Positions 1 through 15,445 of a DNA stretch of 64,000 bases are shown here, in pieces. A model generated the notes under the pieces. It had not been told where the DNA came from and did no database searches. It worked only from the letters and a program-made list of their open reading frames with translations. The translations under genes and the position numbers were made by a program. Source of the DNA: Ustulina deusta (taxonomy: Eukaryota > Ascomycota > Sordariomycetes > Xylariales > Xylariaceae); assembly GCA_023159155.1 (NCBI GenBank), contig JAJNNX010000029.1, positions 1-64,000 of the forward strand, in the 5' to 3' direction. The stretch's first letter is position 1, and every line of letters starts with the position of its first letter.

Positions 1-3000
1 TTTTATATTTATATTATTATATTTAATACTATTTTTAACCCTTTTTATGTTTTTTTTTAAGAAAAAGTTTTTATAGAACTGCTATAACTGTTGCTTTTAG
101 CGCCTTGTTTACTAAAAAAGTTATAAATAGCTACAATTATTATAACCATAAGTAATATATATATAAACAGGCTACTAAAAGCTAAAAATAAAGCTTATAA
201 ATATAAACTTATTAAATCTTTAGTCTATAGTACGCCATACGTACTAATATTGTTTTAATAATACTTATAATAGGGCTTAGCTTAACTTTGGCTAGTTTAT
301 TTAAGTTATTTATATTATAAAAAAAGCTAAAGCATTTTTTATAATAAGTGCTAAAAAGAATATAAAATATATAACTTTATAATAAATCTATATTTATTTT
401 ATATTAATATTAATACTAATTTAGATTTTTTATTTAATTAAGTTCTAGGTTAATATTTTTTATATAGTTTATATTATAAATTGCTAGATTAGTTTATTAG
501 TTTTTTAATCTTAAACAAATATAAATAGCAATAAAATTATTAATAAAGTAGGTTTAATTACTTAATAAGTTTTTATAAAGTTTTATTAATAGTTAGCTAG
601 TATTTAATTTTGTTTATTAAAAGCATTTATTATTTTTAGTAATTTATTATATATAGTTCGGCTTTACTAATAAACTTAGTAATACTAAAATAAATAGTTA
701 TTTTATTGTTTTATTAAGTTTTTATAAATTATTTATATATTTTTAAAACATTTATACTATATATTCTTAATTAATAATACAGCAAAAAAACGTCCTGTTT
801 TAAATAGTAATATATTTTTTTTAATACTATAAATATTTTTGTTTAATTTTATTTTATATTATTATTTAATATAAATAAATAAATAATTAATATAAAGCAT
901 ATTTTTATACAATTATTATATATTTTTAATTTAAAGATTATAGTTATATATTATAAATATTAGCTATTTATTGTTTTATAATAAAATTAAAAAAAATAAT
1001 TATAAATATTTATAATTAAGCAACCTGGGCTACTGCTATAATTATTATAATAAACTTAAATATTTATTATTTTAATAAAATTTAATCTTAGGAATAGTTT
1101 TATATATAGCTTAATAATAAGGCGCAAATTAAATATTTAAAATAGTTAGTTTGATTCTAACTATATAAGTTTTTTATAGGTTTGTTTTTATTAATTTGCT
1201 AAAGTTTCGGGCTAATACAATTATTAAATTAGTTAAGTTTTTAAGTAATAAAGCTAAATATTTTTAAATAAAAATAAAAATAATTAACTTTTTTTTTTAT
1301 TGTTTTAGATATAAATTACTAAGTTAAAAGTTCTTTTTTTTATAACTTTATTATTACTTAAAAGCTTATATTGCTTTAAATATTATAATATTAATAATTA
1401 ATACTTATTAGTTATATTTAGTTAGCTAGCTTTTTTATTTAATTTTATAATATAACTTATAGTTATATATTTGTTTTACTACTATATTTTTAATTTTTTA
1501 TTTATTTAAATTATTTATAAAATCTAATATAAATAAGTTATATATAGTATTAGTTTTCTAAAGCTTAAGTAGTTAAATAAAAAAACATTATAAAAATAAG
1601 CATATTATACTAAAAATATAAAACAATATACCTATGATCTAATATAGCTAAAGATTTAAAATAAGCTAATAAACTTAATATAAGTTTAAAATATTTAAAA
1701 TTTAAATTTTTTATAAATAATATTACTATATTTCTAATTTTATAAGTTATAAATTTATGTTTAATATTGTAATATTTTTAATGCTTTTTTAACTATAATT
1801 TGCTACTAATTTTTTAAGTTATTTTTAATAGTTTATAATTTTTATAATTGTTTTTATACTATTAGTACCCCTTTTAAAATAAAGTTATTTTTAATAAATA
1901 GTTTAAATTTTAATATATAGCTATATAGGGCTTTAAAAAATAATTTGCTAGTTATACTATTAATAGCTAAATTAATTATAAAATATACTTAAAAAAATAG
2001 TTATAGCTAATTAGTTTGTTTATTATTAATAAAGCATTTAAAGTAGTTTTAATTATTTGATTTATATATTTTATTTGTTTATTAGTTCTAGGGTAAAACA
2101 TAACCAAATGTTTTTTTTGATTTTAAAATAATAGTATAGGTTTAATTAGAAATAACTAGTAAAAAAAGAGCTATAGTTTAATATAATACTTATAAAACTT
2201 TTATAAATATATTTAATTTTTTAATAAAATAAAGTAGCAAACTATATTAAAGTTATTTTAATATTAATAAAAAATAAATTTATTAATAATTACTAAAATA
2301 TAATTAATTTAGTAGTTTTTATAAAAAGTTAAAAATAATCTAATTATAAAAGCTAAAAATATAAATAAAATATTAAGTTTGTTATATTTTTAGTAATGTT
2401 TTGCTTTTAATTTAAAATATATTATATAATTACTTATATAATTATTAATATTTGTTTTTATTTTTAGTTAGAAAAACTTATGCTATAATAGTTTAAATAT
2501 ATATTTTTGTTTAAAATATTTTGCTAATAAATTATTATAATATAATTTAATAAGCTAAAAATAAATAGATTTTTTAAAAAATATATAAACTTTATTTTTA
2601 TAATATAAAAAAGATCTTTTAATTATTTATTAAAAGTCCGTAAATTTTTTAGTATTAATATGCTTTTTAATTAATTTATATTTAAGGTTTTTTTATTAAA
2701 TATTTTAGATTATATTTTATAAACTTTATAATATATTTAAATTTTAGAAGTTTTTATTACTTATAGCTATTTACGCCTATATATATATAACTGCTTATAT
2801 AAAAATAGTCCTTTTTTAAGGGGTCGGGCAGTACATACTTTGCTTACTAATATTTTTAAGTATTTATTAGAAATCTTAGTTTATATTACTGCAATTTTTC
2901 TTTTTAGTATTAAAAAAAAATTAATATTTTAGAGCAAATTACTTATATAATTAGGTTAATATAATAAAAAATTAGCTCTGTTTTGTTTGCTTTATTTATA

Positions 3001-6000
3001 TTTAATAATAAAATTAAAAAAATTAAATATATATATTAATAAGCTTGTTTTTTATTTAGCTTTGGAATTTTTATAAATATTTAAAAATTATTATAGTTAA
3101 TTAATATTTTAACTAATAATTTGCTTTTTTAAAAATAATACTACTAATATTTAAAATATTTTATAATTATAAATATTTTTTAATTTAAAGTTTTATAGTT
3201 TAATTTTATATTAGTAAACTTGCAAGAATAAAATATAACGGAACGCTATTTATTTTAATTATTTTTTTAAAAAAAGTTCTTTATTAGTACTGCTTTAAAA
3301 AAATTAGTTTTTATTAATATTTACTTTTTAAAGTTAAAATATATAAAAAAAATAGCTTTCTTAAATAAGTTCTAAAGCTTTTTAAAAGCTTTTATTATAG
3401 GACGGTTTAAAAAGATTCGATTTTTTTTTATTCTAGTTATGCTTTTTTTTAAATACTAAACTAAAAAAGTAACAATTTAAAAATATCTTTTAATAAAGCG
3501 CTAGTAGAAGTTATAAAACTTTAAAAATTATTATAGCTTATAATAAGAACTAAGAAATAGCTACTATTTAATTATATTAATATAACTAGGATTTATTTTA
3601 ATATTTTAATTAAATATAATATATTTAAAAAATTTAAGTTTTTTTTAATAGAACTAATATTTTAAAAGCTTAATATATAGCTTAGCATTTTAGAATTTTT
3701 TAATAATTTTTTAAATATATTTTATATAAGATTTTTTATTTATAAAAAATATAAAAACATTATTTAAATATATAATATAAAATATATTTAAAATATTATT
3801 AAGTGCTTTATATATATAGTTTTAAAAAGTAGCAGAAATATTATATAAACTTATAAGTATAACTAGAAATTTATAATAATTATAACGTGTATAAAAAGCT
3901 AATTTTTTTTTTTTTTTTTTAATTCAGATATAATAATAAGCGTTTTTAAAATTAATTTTAATAAATATTTTAACGTATGCAAATCTATTTATTAATTTTA
4001 AAATAAAATAAAAAATATAGCAATTTTTCTATGTAATATAGTTAAGTTTTTTATAGTTTATATATACTTTTAAACTTTTATTTTTTTAAAAAACAAATAA
4101 AATAAAAGCTTTAGCTAAACTTTTAGATTTTTATATTTTTTTGTTAATTATTATTTTTATAAACTATTCTTAAAGTTTTTTAAGTTTGTTTTAGGTTAAT
4201 AAATAAATAAAATAATAAAGTATTATAATATTATTTTATAAATTAATTATTAAGTTTTTTTGTTTAGAATATAAAAAAATGCTAGTTTTATTAGTATTAA
4301 AGAAATTGGCTAAGTTATAAAATTCTAATAAAATATTTTTAAAACTAGTGCGATTTTTTTTAGTTTTTAATTCTTTTAACTAAAAAGGTTTAAAAAAATA
4401 TATAATAGCTTAATAATATTTTTTATTTTTATAAACTTTAGCAAATTAATAAGTTATAATTAATTTAAAGTGTTTAGGTCTTAAGCTATAAAACTAGCGA
4501 TTCAAACTTAAATTAAGTATAATTTTTTAGTTTTTTAATATAATTTAGGAAAAAAGCACTAGATTTTTTTTTAACTAATTATTTTAATTAATAATAATAT
4601 AGGTATGCCAAAATTTTCAGGTTACTTTATAGCTATTAATAAGTTTATAAGTAACCTAATAAATATTATAACTAAAAAATCTATTTTTAGTAGTATATTA
4701 TAAAATATAAATATAAAATAGAACTTTTTTTAGTTTATTATATAAAACAAAAATATAATTAATATAATTATATTTAGCGCAAAAATTTAAATTAATAAAT
4801 ATTTTTAATAAGGTTTTTTTTAAGCTAGTAAAATAAATATTATATAAAATATAAAATTAATATAAAATAAGTATAAAAAGCTATAGTTTTAGCCCAAGCT
4901 TTATAGCTAAAACTAAAACTATTTTTTTTTTAATTATTATTTAAATATTTATTAAAATATATTAAAAAATTATATAAATAATTTTAATCCAAATAATAAT
5001 TATTTTTCTATAAATAATAAAATATATTAAAGTTTTTTTGTTTTTATTTTAATTAAGTTTTTTAAATTTAATATTTTTGATTTTTTAGTAAATATTACTA
5101 GTTAGGTTTTTTATAATTATAACTAATATAATTTATTTTTTTGTAATTAAAATAAAAAAAGTTCTAAGTATTATTACTTTGTTTTAAATAATTATTAAAA
5201 TTATTTTATAGTTATTTTTAAAATATATTAAAAATATAGTAACTAAAATATTTTAAAAATAATAATTTTTTAAATATATAATTATTAAAAAGTTGCTAAT
5301 TTAAATAAGGTTATTTTAGCTAATTATAATACTAATAATTATTTTAGTTCTAAACTATATTATAGTATTTTTAGTTTTAATAAAAATAATCTTTATTATT
5401 AAAATATTTTTATTTAAAAAAGCTTTAGTATTATTGCTAATTTTAAAGTTTATTAATATTAGTTCGGTTAATATTTAAATATAAAAGTTTTTATTAAAGC
5501 TTTATAGTTTTAAAAGCAAAAATTATTAATTTTTAATAATGCTATATTATATTTATTATTATTGATTTTTTTTAAAATAATAAATTATTAAAATTTATAA
5601 TTTTTTATTAGAGCAGATTAATTAGTTTTTAGTAATATAATATAGCTTTTTTATTATTGCTTTATTATTTTTTTTAAATCTTAATTTAAAAAAAATATTA
5701 ATTAAATATTTTAAAGTTTTAATTAGCTTATTACTAAGCTTTTTTTAACTACTAATTAATATTTATAACAAAAAAAATTAATTAATAAATTAAAATTTTA
5801 GTTTAATTAATAAAAGTTTTTTAATTAGATTTATAAAAAAAGTAATTTTAGTAGGTTTTTTTTTTAAAAAAGATTTAATACTAGTTTTTATAATTTTAGT
5901 TTATTTTATTAATTATATAAATAATTTAAATCTAAGCTTATTAAAACTTTTTTTATAAATTTTTAAATATAAATTTTAGTTTTTAATTTATTTAATTTAT

Positions 6001-6789
6001 TAGTTATAAATAAACTATATAATAAATAAAAAGTATTTAAATTTTAAAAAATAATTAAAATTAATATTTAATTTTTTATTATTATTATAATATTTATAAT
6101 AATAAAATAATTAATAGTTAGAACTACTTAGATCTAACTTATTAAATAATAATAATAAAAATTAAAAAGTAAGTAATAAGCTAAAATTAAAAAGCTTATA
6201 TTATTTTTAGTACTAACTTTTATATTTTAAATAAAAAATCTAAAAAAAATCTAAAAAATTTAAAAATTTAAAGTTTTTTAGATTTTTAGTTTTTTTTTAA
6301 TATTTATATTTTTTAAGTTTCTGTTTTAATATTAATTTATATATGTTTGTAAATTAAGATCCTTTTGATCTAAAAATAGGTTATTTTTGTTTTTTTAACT
6401 ATTTATTTATTTTTTTAAATTTTGCTTCGAACTAAATATTTTATTATAATAAAAATTAGTTAATATTTTTAAGTTATAAAGTACTATTATTATTTTAGTA
6501 ACTAAATATTAAACTATTATTAAGTTTTAATTTTTAATTTTTATTTAAAAAAAAATTAGTATGGCTTTATTAATTATTTATAGCTAATTTATCTTTTTTA
6601 AAAAGCATTAATTTAATTAATAGTCCGGGTTTTTTAAAAGCTATTATATAAATATATTATAAATAACTTTAAAAAAAAAGCTTTAAAATTATTATAAATA
6701 AAAAGTTTATAAAATCAGATATAATATATAAAAAAATAAATTATATATTTAATAAGGTTAGCTTATAAAACTAAAGCTTATAAAAAGAA

Positions 6790-6868
6790 GATTTTTTATT
6801 GAAGTAAGTGCGGACATGGTATATATATATAGTAAGTGTGCACCGGTCCTAGTATGCCAGGCATAACA
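6790..6868 (-). repeat. possible LTR terminus (less mutated patch)
   Basis: A roughly 75-bp patch with normal base content inside the AT-rich block. Read on the minus strand it starts TGTTATGCCTGGCAT, which has the TG start typical of LTRs and contains the 11-bp palindrome ATGCCTGGCAT. The element would extend toward lower coordinates in minus orientation. That fits the T-rich plus strand there, because retroelement coding strands tend to be A-rich. No matching second LTR was found by eye, so this is tentative. Confidence 0.35.
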
Positions 6869-9800
6869 ATTTGTTAAAATAAAAAATTATTATTTGTTTT
6901 TTATAATTAGTTAGTATAAAACAAGTTTTTTATTTTATAAAAGTTAGGCAAGTTAAAAACATAGCTAAATTTTTGTTTTTTTAAAATTTTAAAAGGTCTA
7001 ACTAACTAAAAGTCTAATCTAATAGTTAGTGCTTACGTTGCAAAACTTTTTTTTTTTAAAAAAACCTTATTTTTTATTTTAAAATCTATTAAGCGTTTTT
7101 TTTTATTAGCTTATAGCTTATATTGTTTTTATACAAGAGTTGCTATATTATATGCTATTTTTTAAACGTTCTAAGTTTAATAAACTAGTTCGAACGTTTA
7201 TTGTTTAGTGTTAAAATTTATAATAGTTTTATTAATATTTATTATTAAAAAGTTTTATATTTTAACTTTTATTATTATTTTTAATAATAATATATTAATT
7301 AATAAATATTATAAAAAATTATATATAAAGTTTAAAATAAAAAAATAAATATTTTAATTATTTTAGTATTTATTAATATAAAAACAGAGTTATTAGTCTA
7401 GTTTTTAATTCGTTAATTCTATTGTTTTTTAAATTTAAAGGTAATAAATACTATTAAAATAGTATTTAGTACTTATAAAACTATTAATTATTATTATAAA
7501 CTTAGAAATAAATAGTCCTATATTATTTAATATTTATATATTTAATATACTAAAAAATTTTTATAAATTTTTATAATATTATATAGCTAATAATTCTATA
7601 GTATTTATTTTTTTATTAAATAAAATTACAATTAAATAACTAAACTTGTTTATAAAGATTTATATATAGTTATAACTTTATTAATTAAATAATATATTTT
7701 TACTATTTATAATTATATATTACTATACTATAGCTAGTATAAATAATAAATAAAAAAAACTAGAAATTTTATTTTATAATATTTTATTTTTTTTATAATT
7801 ATATTTTAAATAAAACTAGTAATATTTTTATTTTAATATTTTAATATATAATAATTAAAAATATATAAGCTTTTTAAATTAAAACTATACAAAAAAAAAT
7901 AATCTTATTTAAAATAACTTTAAATATATATAGCTTTTTATTTTTATTTCTTAGATCTTATAACTAGTTTTTTTATTTAATTAGATTTATTAGGTTAGTT
8001 TTTTAAAAAGTATTAAATAAAAAGTCTATAATTAATATAAAACTTAGTATTTTATTAAATAAAACTAATATTATTATTTATTTTTTAGTTTTTTTAGTTT
8101 TAATTATAAAAAGCTTATTTATTTTTTTTAATAAAATATTAATTATTATATTTTTTTATTTTAGTTAGTATTAAAAAATAATATTAAAATTTAATAAAAA
8201 ATTAGCTTAGTATATTTATTATATTAATAAAATCTATTTATTTAAAAAATATAATAAAACTTAATTTTAAAGAGCTCTAAGTAATAATATTTCAAAATTT
8301 ATATTACTACTAAAAATTTATAGTTTTAAATTAAATAAGCTTGCTTAGTTAATATTATTGTTTTTAAAAAATATTTTATAAGTTTTTAAGTTATATATAT
8401 TTTTTTTTATTAAATAATTTTTTTTATTATATTATATAAAATATTTATTTTTATTTGTATTAGTTAGCTAAGCCTAAAAAAAGCTAAAATAAATATTTTA
8501 TAAGCTAGTAGTTTTATATATTTAAAAGCTTATTTTTGTTTTAGTCCTATTACAAACAGTTTATTTTTTTGTAATAGTTAATTTAAAAAAGTAGCAATTT
8601 TATTAATATTATAAATAAACATATAAATATAATTATAAAGCTTAAAAAATAATTAAATTAATTTAGTACTTTTAAAATTATTAAAGTTCTAATTTAGGAT
8701 TATTTAGATTTTTATAAAATTAATTCTAATTTTTATTTTAGTTTTTATAACTATTTTTAAATAATTAATAATAAATATATTAAAATAAAACTTTTTAATA
8801 TTTTTTTAATATAAATAATAGATTATTTTTTTATAATAAGTTTAGTATTATTTTTTAGTTTTAAAATAAATTAAAATATTATTTATATAAATATTTATAA
8901 ACTTATTTAAAAAATTTTAAATTTATGTATTAATAAAAGCTTATTATTAAGCAAGTTTTATTTTTAAACCAAATAATAAAACTTTTTATTAAAATATCTT
9001 TTTATAAATTTAAAAAAAAATAATATAATATAATTCTATAATTAATAATAATTAATAAAAAGTTTTAATAATATTTAATTTTATAAATTAAATAATATTA
9101 TAATAATTAAATATAATATTACTAATATTTAAAGCTAATATAATTTGATTTTTTAAATATATATTTTTTTATTAATAATTAATTATAAATTTATATTTAA
9201 TTAATTTAAGTTTAAATATAAATAAAACAAAAGTAATATTTAAGTTTATATTTTATTTAATAAAGTTTATAGCTAGTAATTTATTTATAAATTTTTTTTT
9301 AAATAAAATAAACTATATAAATATAAAATATTAACAAAAATTAAAAATATATTTTTTATTATTAAGTTTTAGTATTATATTAAATTTTAGTTATAATAAT
9401 AATAAAATTTTAGATTTTTTTTTTAAAAAGAACTTTTTTAAATATAATAGCTAAAAAAGTAAAAAGCTTTATATTAATTTTATATATTAAAGGTTTTTTT
9501 TTTTAAAAATAAAATCGGTTTATTATTAAAAGTTTTTTATAATATTACTTAATTAATTTAAATCTATTTTTTTATAAAATATTAATTACTTTTAAATTTT
9601 TTTTAAATAGTTTTATATAGTTATTTTTAGTTATTATAAATTTAATTATAATAAGTTTTTTTAAAATTTTATTAGCTAGTTATTTTTATTTATTTTAATA
9701 GAAATAATTTTAGAAATTTTATATAATTTTTTTAATAGTAGTTCAGTTTTTTTTTTTAAAAAGTTATTATATAGACTTTTTTTGTTTTAGGTTTAAAAGT

Positions 9801-12800
9801 CTTAGGTTTTTTTTTGGTTTTTTTAATTTTAATTGTTTTTAAAAAATTATTTTAATATTTAATAGTATTTTTTTTATATTTAATTATATTAATTTATATT
9901 TTTTTATATTTTTAGGTTTATATTTTATTATTTATAGCTAAAAAGTTTAACTATAATTATTAATAAAAATTAAACTAATAAAAATAAATTATTTAGCTAG
10001 ATTAATTATTATTTTTAAGTTTTTATTAAAATATTTTGTTTTATTAACTATTTAATATTAATAATAATATTATAACTAAAATTAATAATTTAAAATATTT
10101 AGTTTTTAAATGATTAATTATTAATTTTTATAATATATATTAAATATTTGTAAATTTTGCTAATTATTTTGCTTTAATAGTTATAAAGCTTTTAAAGTTT
10201 AACTAATTAAACTATTTTTATTTTTAATTATTATTTAATTTATTATATAAACTTATAATTAATTATTAAAAAAGTATAAGTTTTAATATTATATAAAATT
10301 AAAATTTTTATTTTAATATTATTAACTTATAATTAAATAAATATTTTAAAAATAATTAATTTGTTTTAATTATATATTTTAATTAAAATAAATAAAAAAA
10401 CTAATAAAAAGATTTTTATTAGTTTTATTTATTTTTTAAATTAAATAAACTATTAAAGCTATTTTTATTATAGCTTTTTTTTATTAATTAAACGCTTAAA
10501 GTTTTAAGCTTTTAATTAAAATAATTAACTAATATATATTTTTTTTGATTATAAATAAAATAGGTCTTATTATTTTAATAAGCTTTTTTTTTTTTTATAA
10601 TTAATATTTATTTTAATTATTTTAAAATAAATATTTTAAAACTTTTAAAATTAGCTAAAAATTAATAAACTAGTTTACTAAAAACTTAATTATTTAAGTT
10701 AGATTTTTATTTAATTAAACTAATAAGTTTAGTTTATTAATAGTTTTTATAAACTTGTTTAGTATTATATATTAATTTAATAATTTTATTAATAAATAAT
10801 TTATAAAAAATATTTAAATTTATAAAAGTTTTATATAAATTTTTTTTTAAGTTTATATAAAAATAGTTCTATAATTTATATTTTTATTATAATTTAATAA
10901 ATTAATATTTTTAAGTTAAACTATTAAATATAAAAATAAATTTATTAATATTTTTATTAGTTTTATATATATAAATTTAAAATATTTTATAAGTAATAAT
11001 TGCTTAGTTAGAGTTATAATAAATTATTAATAAAGTTTAAATTATTTTAGTAATATTATTAAATAATTTTTTAGTTAAATAAAAATATATTTTTATTAAT
11101 TTTTTAATATATTTTTTTAATTAGCTTATAATATATTAAAATTAGTTATTTTTAGTTTAGAATATAATAATATTTTTATTTAGCTTTTTTATTAGTTTAT
11201 AAACCTAATTATTAAATAAAGCTTTATTTTTTATAAATTTATTAGAATTAATTTTTTATATTTTAGCTTTTTTAATATAAATAAAGTTTAAAATACTAAA
11301 AAATAAACTAATAAAATAAAAAACAAATAAAACAATAAAACTAAAAAGTTTAAAATTAGTACTTTTAAATATATTTTTTATTATTAAATTATAGTTATTT
11401 TTTAAAAATATTAAAATAAATATATTAAAAAATTAACGCTTTATTTTTTTTATTTATTAAAAAAGTTCTATTAAAACTAATATAAAATTATAAGCTTATA
11501 TAGTTATAATATTTAGTACTATATTTTTAAATATATTATTTATTTTAAATTGTTTTAGTTCTAGTTTAGATTTTGCTTTTTTAAGTTTTAATTTTTTAAT
11601 TTTTTTAGATTTTTTTTTAAATATTGGTTTATTTAAAACGTTTATAAAAAAGTTTAGTGCTTAATTTTTTAAAATTGTTCAATAATAAAAAACTAGCTAT
11701 ACTTAAAAATTAAAGTTATTTTAATTATTTAAAAACTAAAAATAAAATAAAAATATTTAAAGTTAGATTTTTTATAAATTATTAATTTTTAAGTAGTATA
11801 AAAGTTAAAAGTTTTATTAAAGTTATATTAAAATTAAATTTATATTATAAAATATATAATTTTTTATATTAAATATATAATTAAAAAAAAATATATTTAT
11901 ATTTTATTAATTATAATAAAAAAAAAAAAATATTTATTAAATATTTATTAATAAATAATTAGTAAGCTTAAAGTAATATTATAATTAATTAAGTAAAGTT
12001 TTTATAGTTAGTTTATTAATATTATAAACAAAAATTTTAAACTAAAAAAAAAAAAAAAGAAAAAAAAAGTTAAAGTTTATAAAGTAAATAAATATAAACT
12101 TTATATATATAGCTGCAAAGTTAGGTTAATCTATACGTAGACTTTTTATTTTATTGCCATGTAGGTCTAGAGTTCTTACAAGTTTTGCTAAAACTGTACC
12201 TAAAACTATATAAATTATACTAACTATTACAAGTAGTATAAAAAAATCAGTAGCTAAATAATAATTAAAAAAATATTTATATTAATATACTAATAAAAAA
12301 ATCTTTTCAAATATTAATAGCTATTATTACTAAGTTTAACCTAGAACTTAAGTAATATAATATTATAAATATTTTTACAAATATTAAATTAAATAAAAAA
12401 ATTTATATATATATATTTTTAAGCTACTAAAAGCTAAATATAATAGTTAAGCTACTATAAGCCTTATATAAGCTTTAAAAGTCTTTTTTATTATAGCAAA
12501 AAAAACTTACTAAGTTATTATAAAAAATAAACTTTAAACTAATATTTTATAAACCTTATTACTATTTTTTTAAAAATATATTTCTATTTATATATATTAA
12601 TAATATAGTTATAATATATAAGCAAAAAAGCTTAAAAACCACAAATAAAGCAATCGCTATATTTAAAACCTACTATAATTTTACTAGGGATAAAAACTTA
12701 TAATAGTTCTTAAGTATTAAAATAATTAAAAAAAAAAAACTTTTTTTAGTTTTTATAAACTTTTATATTAAAAAAATTGCTAAACTATAAAATACTATAA

Positions 12801-13816
12801 CTATAGTTTATATAATTACTTTAATAAAACCTTAAAAGTTTTTCTTATATAAAAAGATCTTTATATTTGCTAATATTAAGTACTACTAATAAGAAATAAA
12901 ATTAATTTTATATATTATAATAATAATACCTCTAAATATAATATTTAAATTTTTAAAATTTATATAATTTAATTATAATTTTTTCCCTAAGCACTACTAA
13001 ACTATTAATAACCTTTTAGTATACTTATTTTTTATATAATACTATATACTATAATTTAGAAATAAAAATAATTTTATAATAATTAGTAATATATTTTTTA
13101 TAAATAATACTTTTTATTAAAAAAGCTTTTAAGCTTATATTATAAAACTTTTTAAAAAAATAATCTATTAGCAAGCTAATAAACAAAATATAGTTATTAT
13201 ATTTATTACTAAAGCAAAACTTTTAGTTTTAGCTTAAATAGCTAAAAAAAATAATATTTATTAATTAGCTTATTAATAAGCTTAAAGTAATATTATAAAA
13301 TTAATAAATATAAATATAAATATAATATAATAATTAATAAACTATAAAGCTTGTTATAAAAAAAGTAGCTTTATTATTATATAAAATATAAGTAGCTTAA
13401 TAAATATTTTTAAAATTAAACTATAATTAAATATAATCTTCTTATTAATTAAAAATAAAATTATATATTCTTTTTTATAAGTATGTTGAAAAATATAGCA
13501 TTAGTAGTACGTTTTATTACTAACTGCTTTTTTATAGTTGTTATTAAAGCAACCTTAAAAAGCGCTTTTAATATATTATAAATATAATATATTTTAATAA
13601 TAACCCGAAATAGCTAGCTATAAATAAAAGCAAGCATATACTAAAAGTATATATTTATTATAATTATAAATCGGAATAGTAGTAGGAACGCCTGCTATAC
13701 TACTAAAAAAACAGCTAAGTAGTAATAATAATAGTATAAGCGTTATTAAAATAACCTAGCTATTAACTAGTATATAAATATTAAGCAAAGCTAGTAATAA
13801 GCTATTTAAGCTAGGT

Positions 13817-13868
13817 ATAGTAGTAGTAGCAGTAGTAGTAGTAGTAATAATAGTAGTAGTAGTAGCAG
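13817..13868. repeat. (AGT)n microsatellite
   Basis: About 50 bp of AGT units interrupted by AGC and AAT variants. It lies within a slightly less AT-rich stretch (13.5-13.9 kb) of the left block. Confidence 0.9.
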
Positions 13869-15282
13869 CGCTCTGCTAAAAAGTAATAGGCAGGCGTATA
13901 AAAATATTTCTTTAAAACAAAAAATTATTATTAATAATAAAAATCTTGTTAATTATTATTTATTAAAATATTATAAATATTAATATATATATAATAAGTT
14001 AAATAGCCCGGGCTTTTTTTTTATAAAAATATTAATAATAGTTATAGCAGTTATAAATATGCTTTTTATATTTATATATTTAAAATTTTATTTTTAATGA
14101 TTTTAAATAACTAAAAATTTTATTGATAAATTTTTTTATATAATTTAAAAAAATTTATATATACTATATATAATATATATTAATAAAACTTATTATATAT
14201 AAAAAACAAAAAATAGTTTAATAAATATTTATTTAATAAGTTAGTAAAAATCTTATTATATATATATAGGGTATATATATAGAGTTAATTAAACAATATA
14301 TTAAAAAATATATAAAACTTAAAAAAAAAAAAAAAAACTTTTTATATAAGTTTACTTAAATTAACTTATTTAATATGCTTATATATTTAATTATTTAGCT
14401 ATATAGTAATAAAAACTATCTAGTATTTATTTATATATTTTTATTTATTTTAACTTAATTATATTTAAATATTATAAATGTTTTATTAAAATTATTTATA
14501 ATTATTTTTATAATAATATTAATATTTATATAAAAAGAATTATTAAAATAATACTTTTTAAAAAAATATATTAAATTTAACATATAGTTATTAATAGTAA
14601 TATAAGCTAATTAAGCATAAATAATAAAAATATTTAATTATTTAAATTATATAATTTAGTAGTATAGCTTAGTAAAAGTAGTATAGCTATACTTACTAGC
14701 AAGCTTTATATATAAATACTTTACTAGACCAAAATTAAAGCCCCGAAAAAAAGCAATATATAAGGCGATCTGGATACCTAATAGCGAGAAGCTCGACATT
14801 ACTAAATCCGATAAGAACTTCTCAAGCTTTACCTTCTCTTACATTTAAATTCCCGTTGTGAATACGTGTTCGGGAGAGGTAAAGCTTTCCAATGAAATCA
14901 CCAGATACGGCACCTCAACCTGTATCCAATACTGCATTTATTATCAGCTGTCTACATCAAACCATATCCGCCTTACTTATCGCTATCATATGAAGCCAAT
15001 ATTTCCAGTCTTCGTTAAAGTCTACTTTATCTGTCAAATAAAGTGGTTTTATACGTCATCTTACGGTGATCCGACCTCATAAATCACTTCGATGATCACC
15101 TCCGGACAAAGAAGTAGAGGTAGAGGATCCTCTGTGTGTGGTGGCGGATGAATTGGGCTGTATTGGTTGCAGATGGATGGATAATCTATAATGGTACCTC
15201 TATGACTACTACTGTATGAATAAATACATAGGTGAAGTGGGTTAGTCATGTGACACTATGTACGCTACCTGACAGCAAGCGG

Positions 15283-15445
15283 GACTGTGGGAAGGTACGA
15301 GGGACAGTGCCCATATATTACCCCTCACGGTGGTGTCATGTCAATTACTTCTATCTCTTTTACAACTTCGCTATCCACCTAGCAAACATAACAATTAGTA
15401 ACAGCTACAGGATTCGAACCTGCGCGGTTTCTCACTACAGCACAT
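15283..15445 (-). repeat. tRNA-headed SINE-like element, copy 1
   Basis: Read on the minus strand, the element opens with a tRNA-like head. GGTTCGAATCC (plus positions about 15,411-15,421) is a perfect RNA polymerase III box B, and GTAGTGAGAAACC lies just upstream. The head is followed by a body whose last 111 bp (15,283-15,393) recur at 15,998-16,108. No complete tRNA cloverleaf can be folded, so a functional tRNA is unlikely. A tRNA-derived SINE is the simplest reading. Confidence 0.45.

Larger units (their letters stand above)
1..14715. repeat. AT-rich RIP-like block, left
   Basis: Almost pure A/T sequence with stops in all frames and no recognisable gene. Surviving C and G sit mostly in GCT/AGC contexts, and CpA is very rare on the plus strand up to about 12 kb. 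This is what repeat-induced point mutation does to duplicated DNA. Identifiable remnants are an LTR-like edge near 6,868, a less mutated patch near 12,110-12,260, and a trinucleotide repeat near 13,817. From about 12.1 to 13.5 kb the plus strand turns from T-rich to A-rich, which suggests a different element or orientation. Family identity cannot be read from the sequence. Confidence 0.85.

Noticed and set aside
1..14715. CRISPR arrays, telomeric repeats or a mitochondrial fragment in the AT-rich DNA
   Set aside because: No regularly spaced repeats, no TTAGGG arrays, and no recognisable mitochondrial protein or rRNA sequence; composition and context fit RIP better.
14858..15082. 74-codon ORF at the island edge
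   Set aside because: Composition is erratic and the region is repeat-rich; no family resemblance.
15394..15440. tRNA gene on the minus strand
   Set aside because: The T-arm/box B is perfect, but the acceptor stem has no partner and no anticodon arm can be placed; treated as the head of a SINE-like element.
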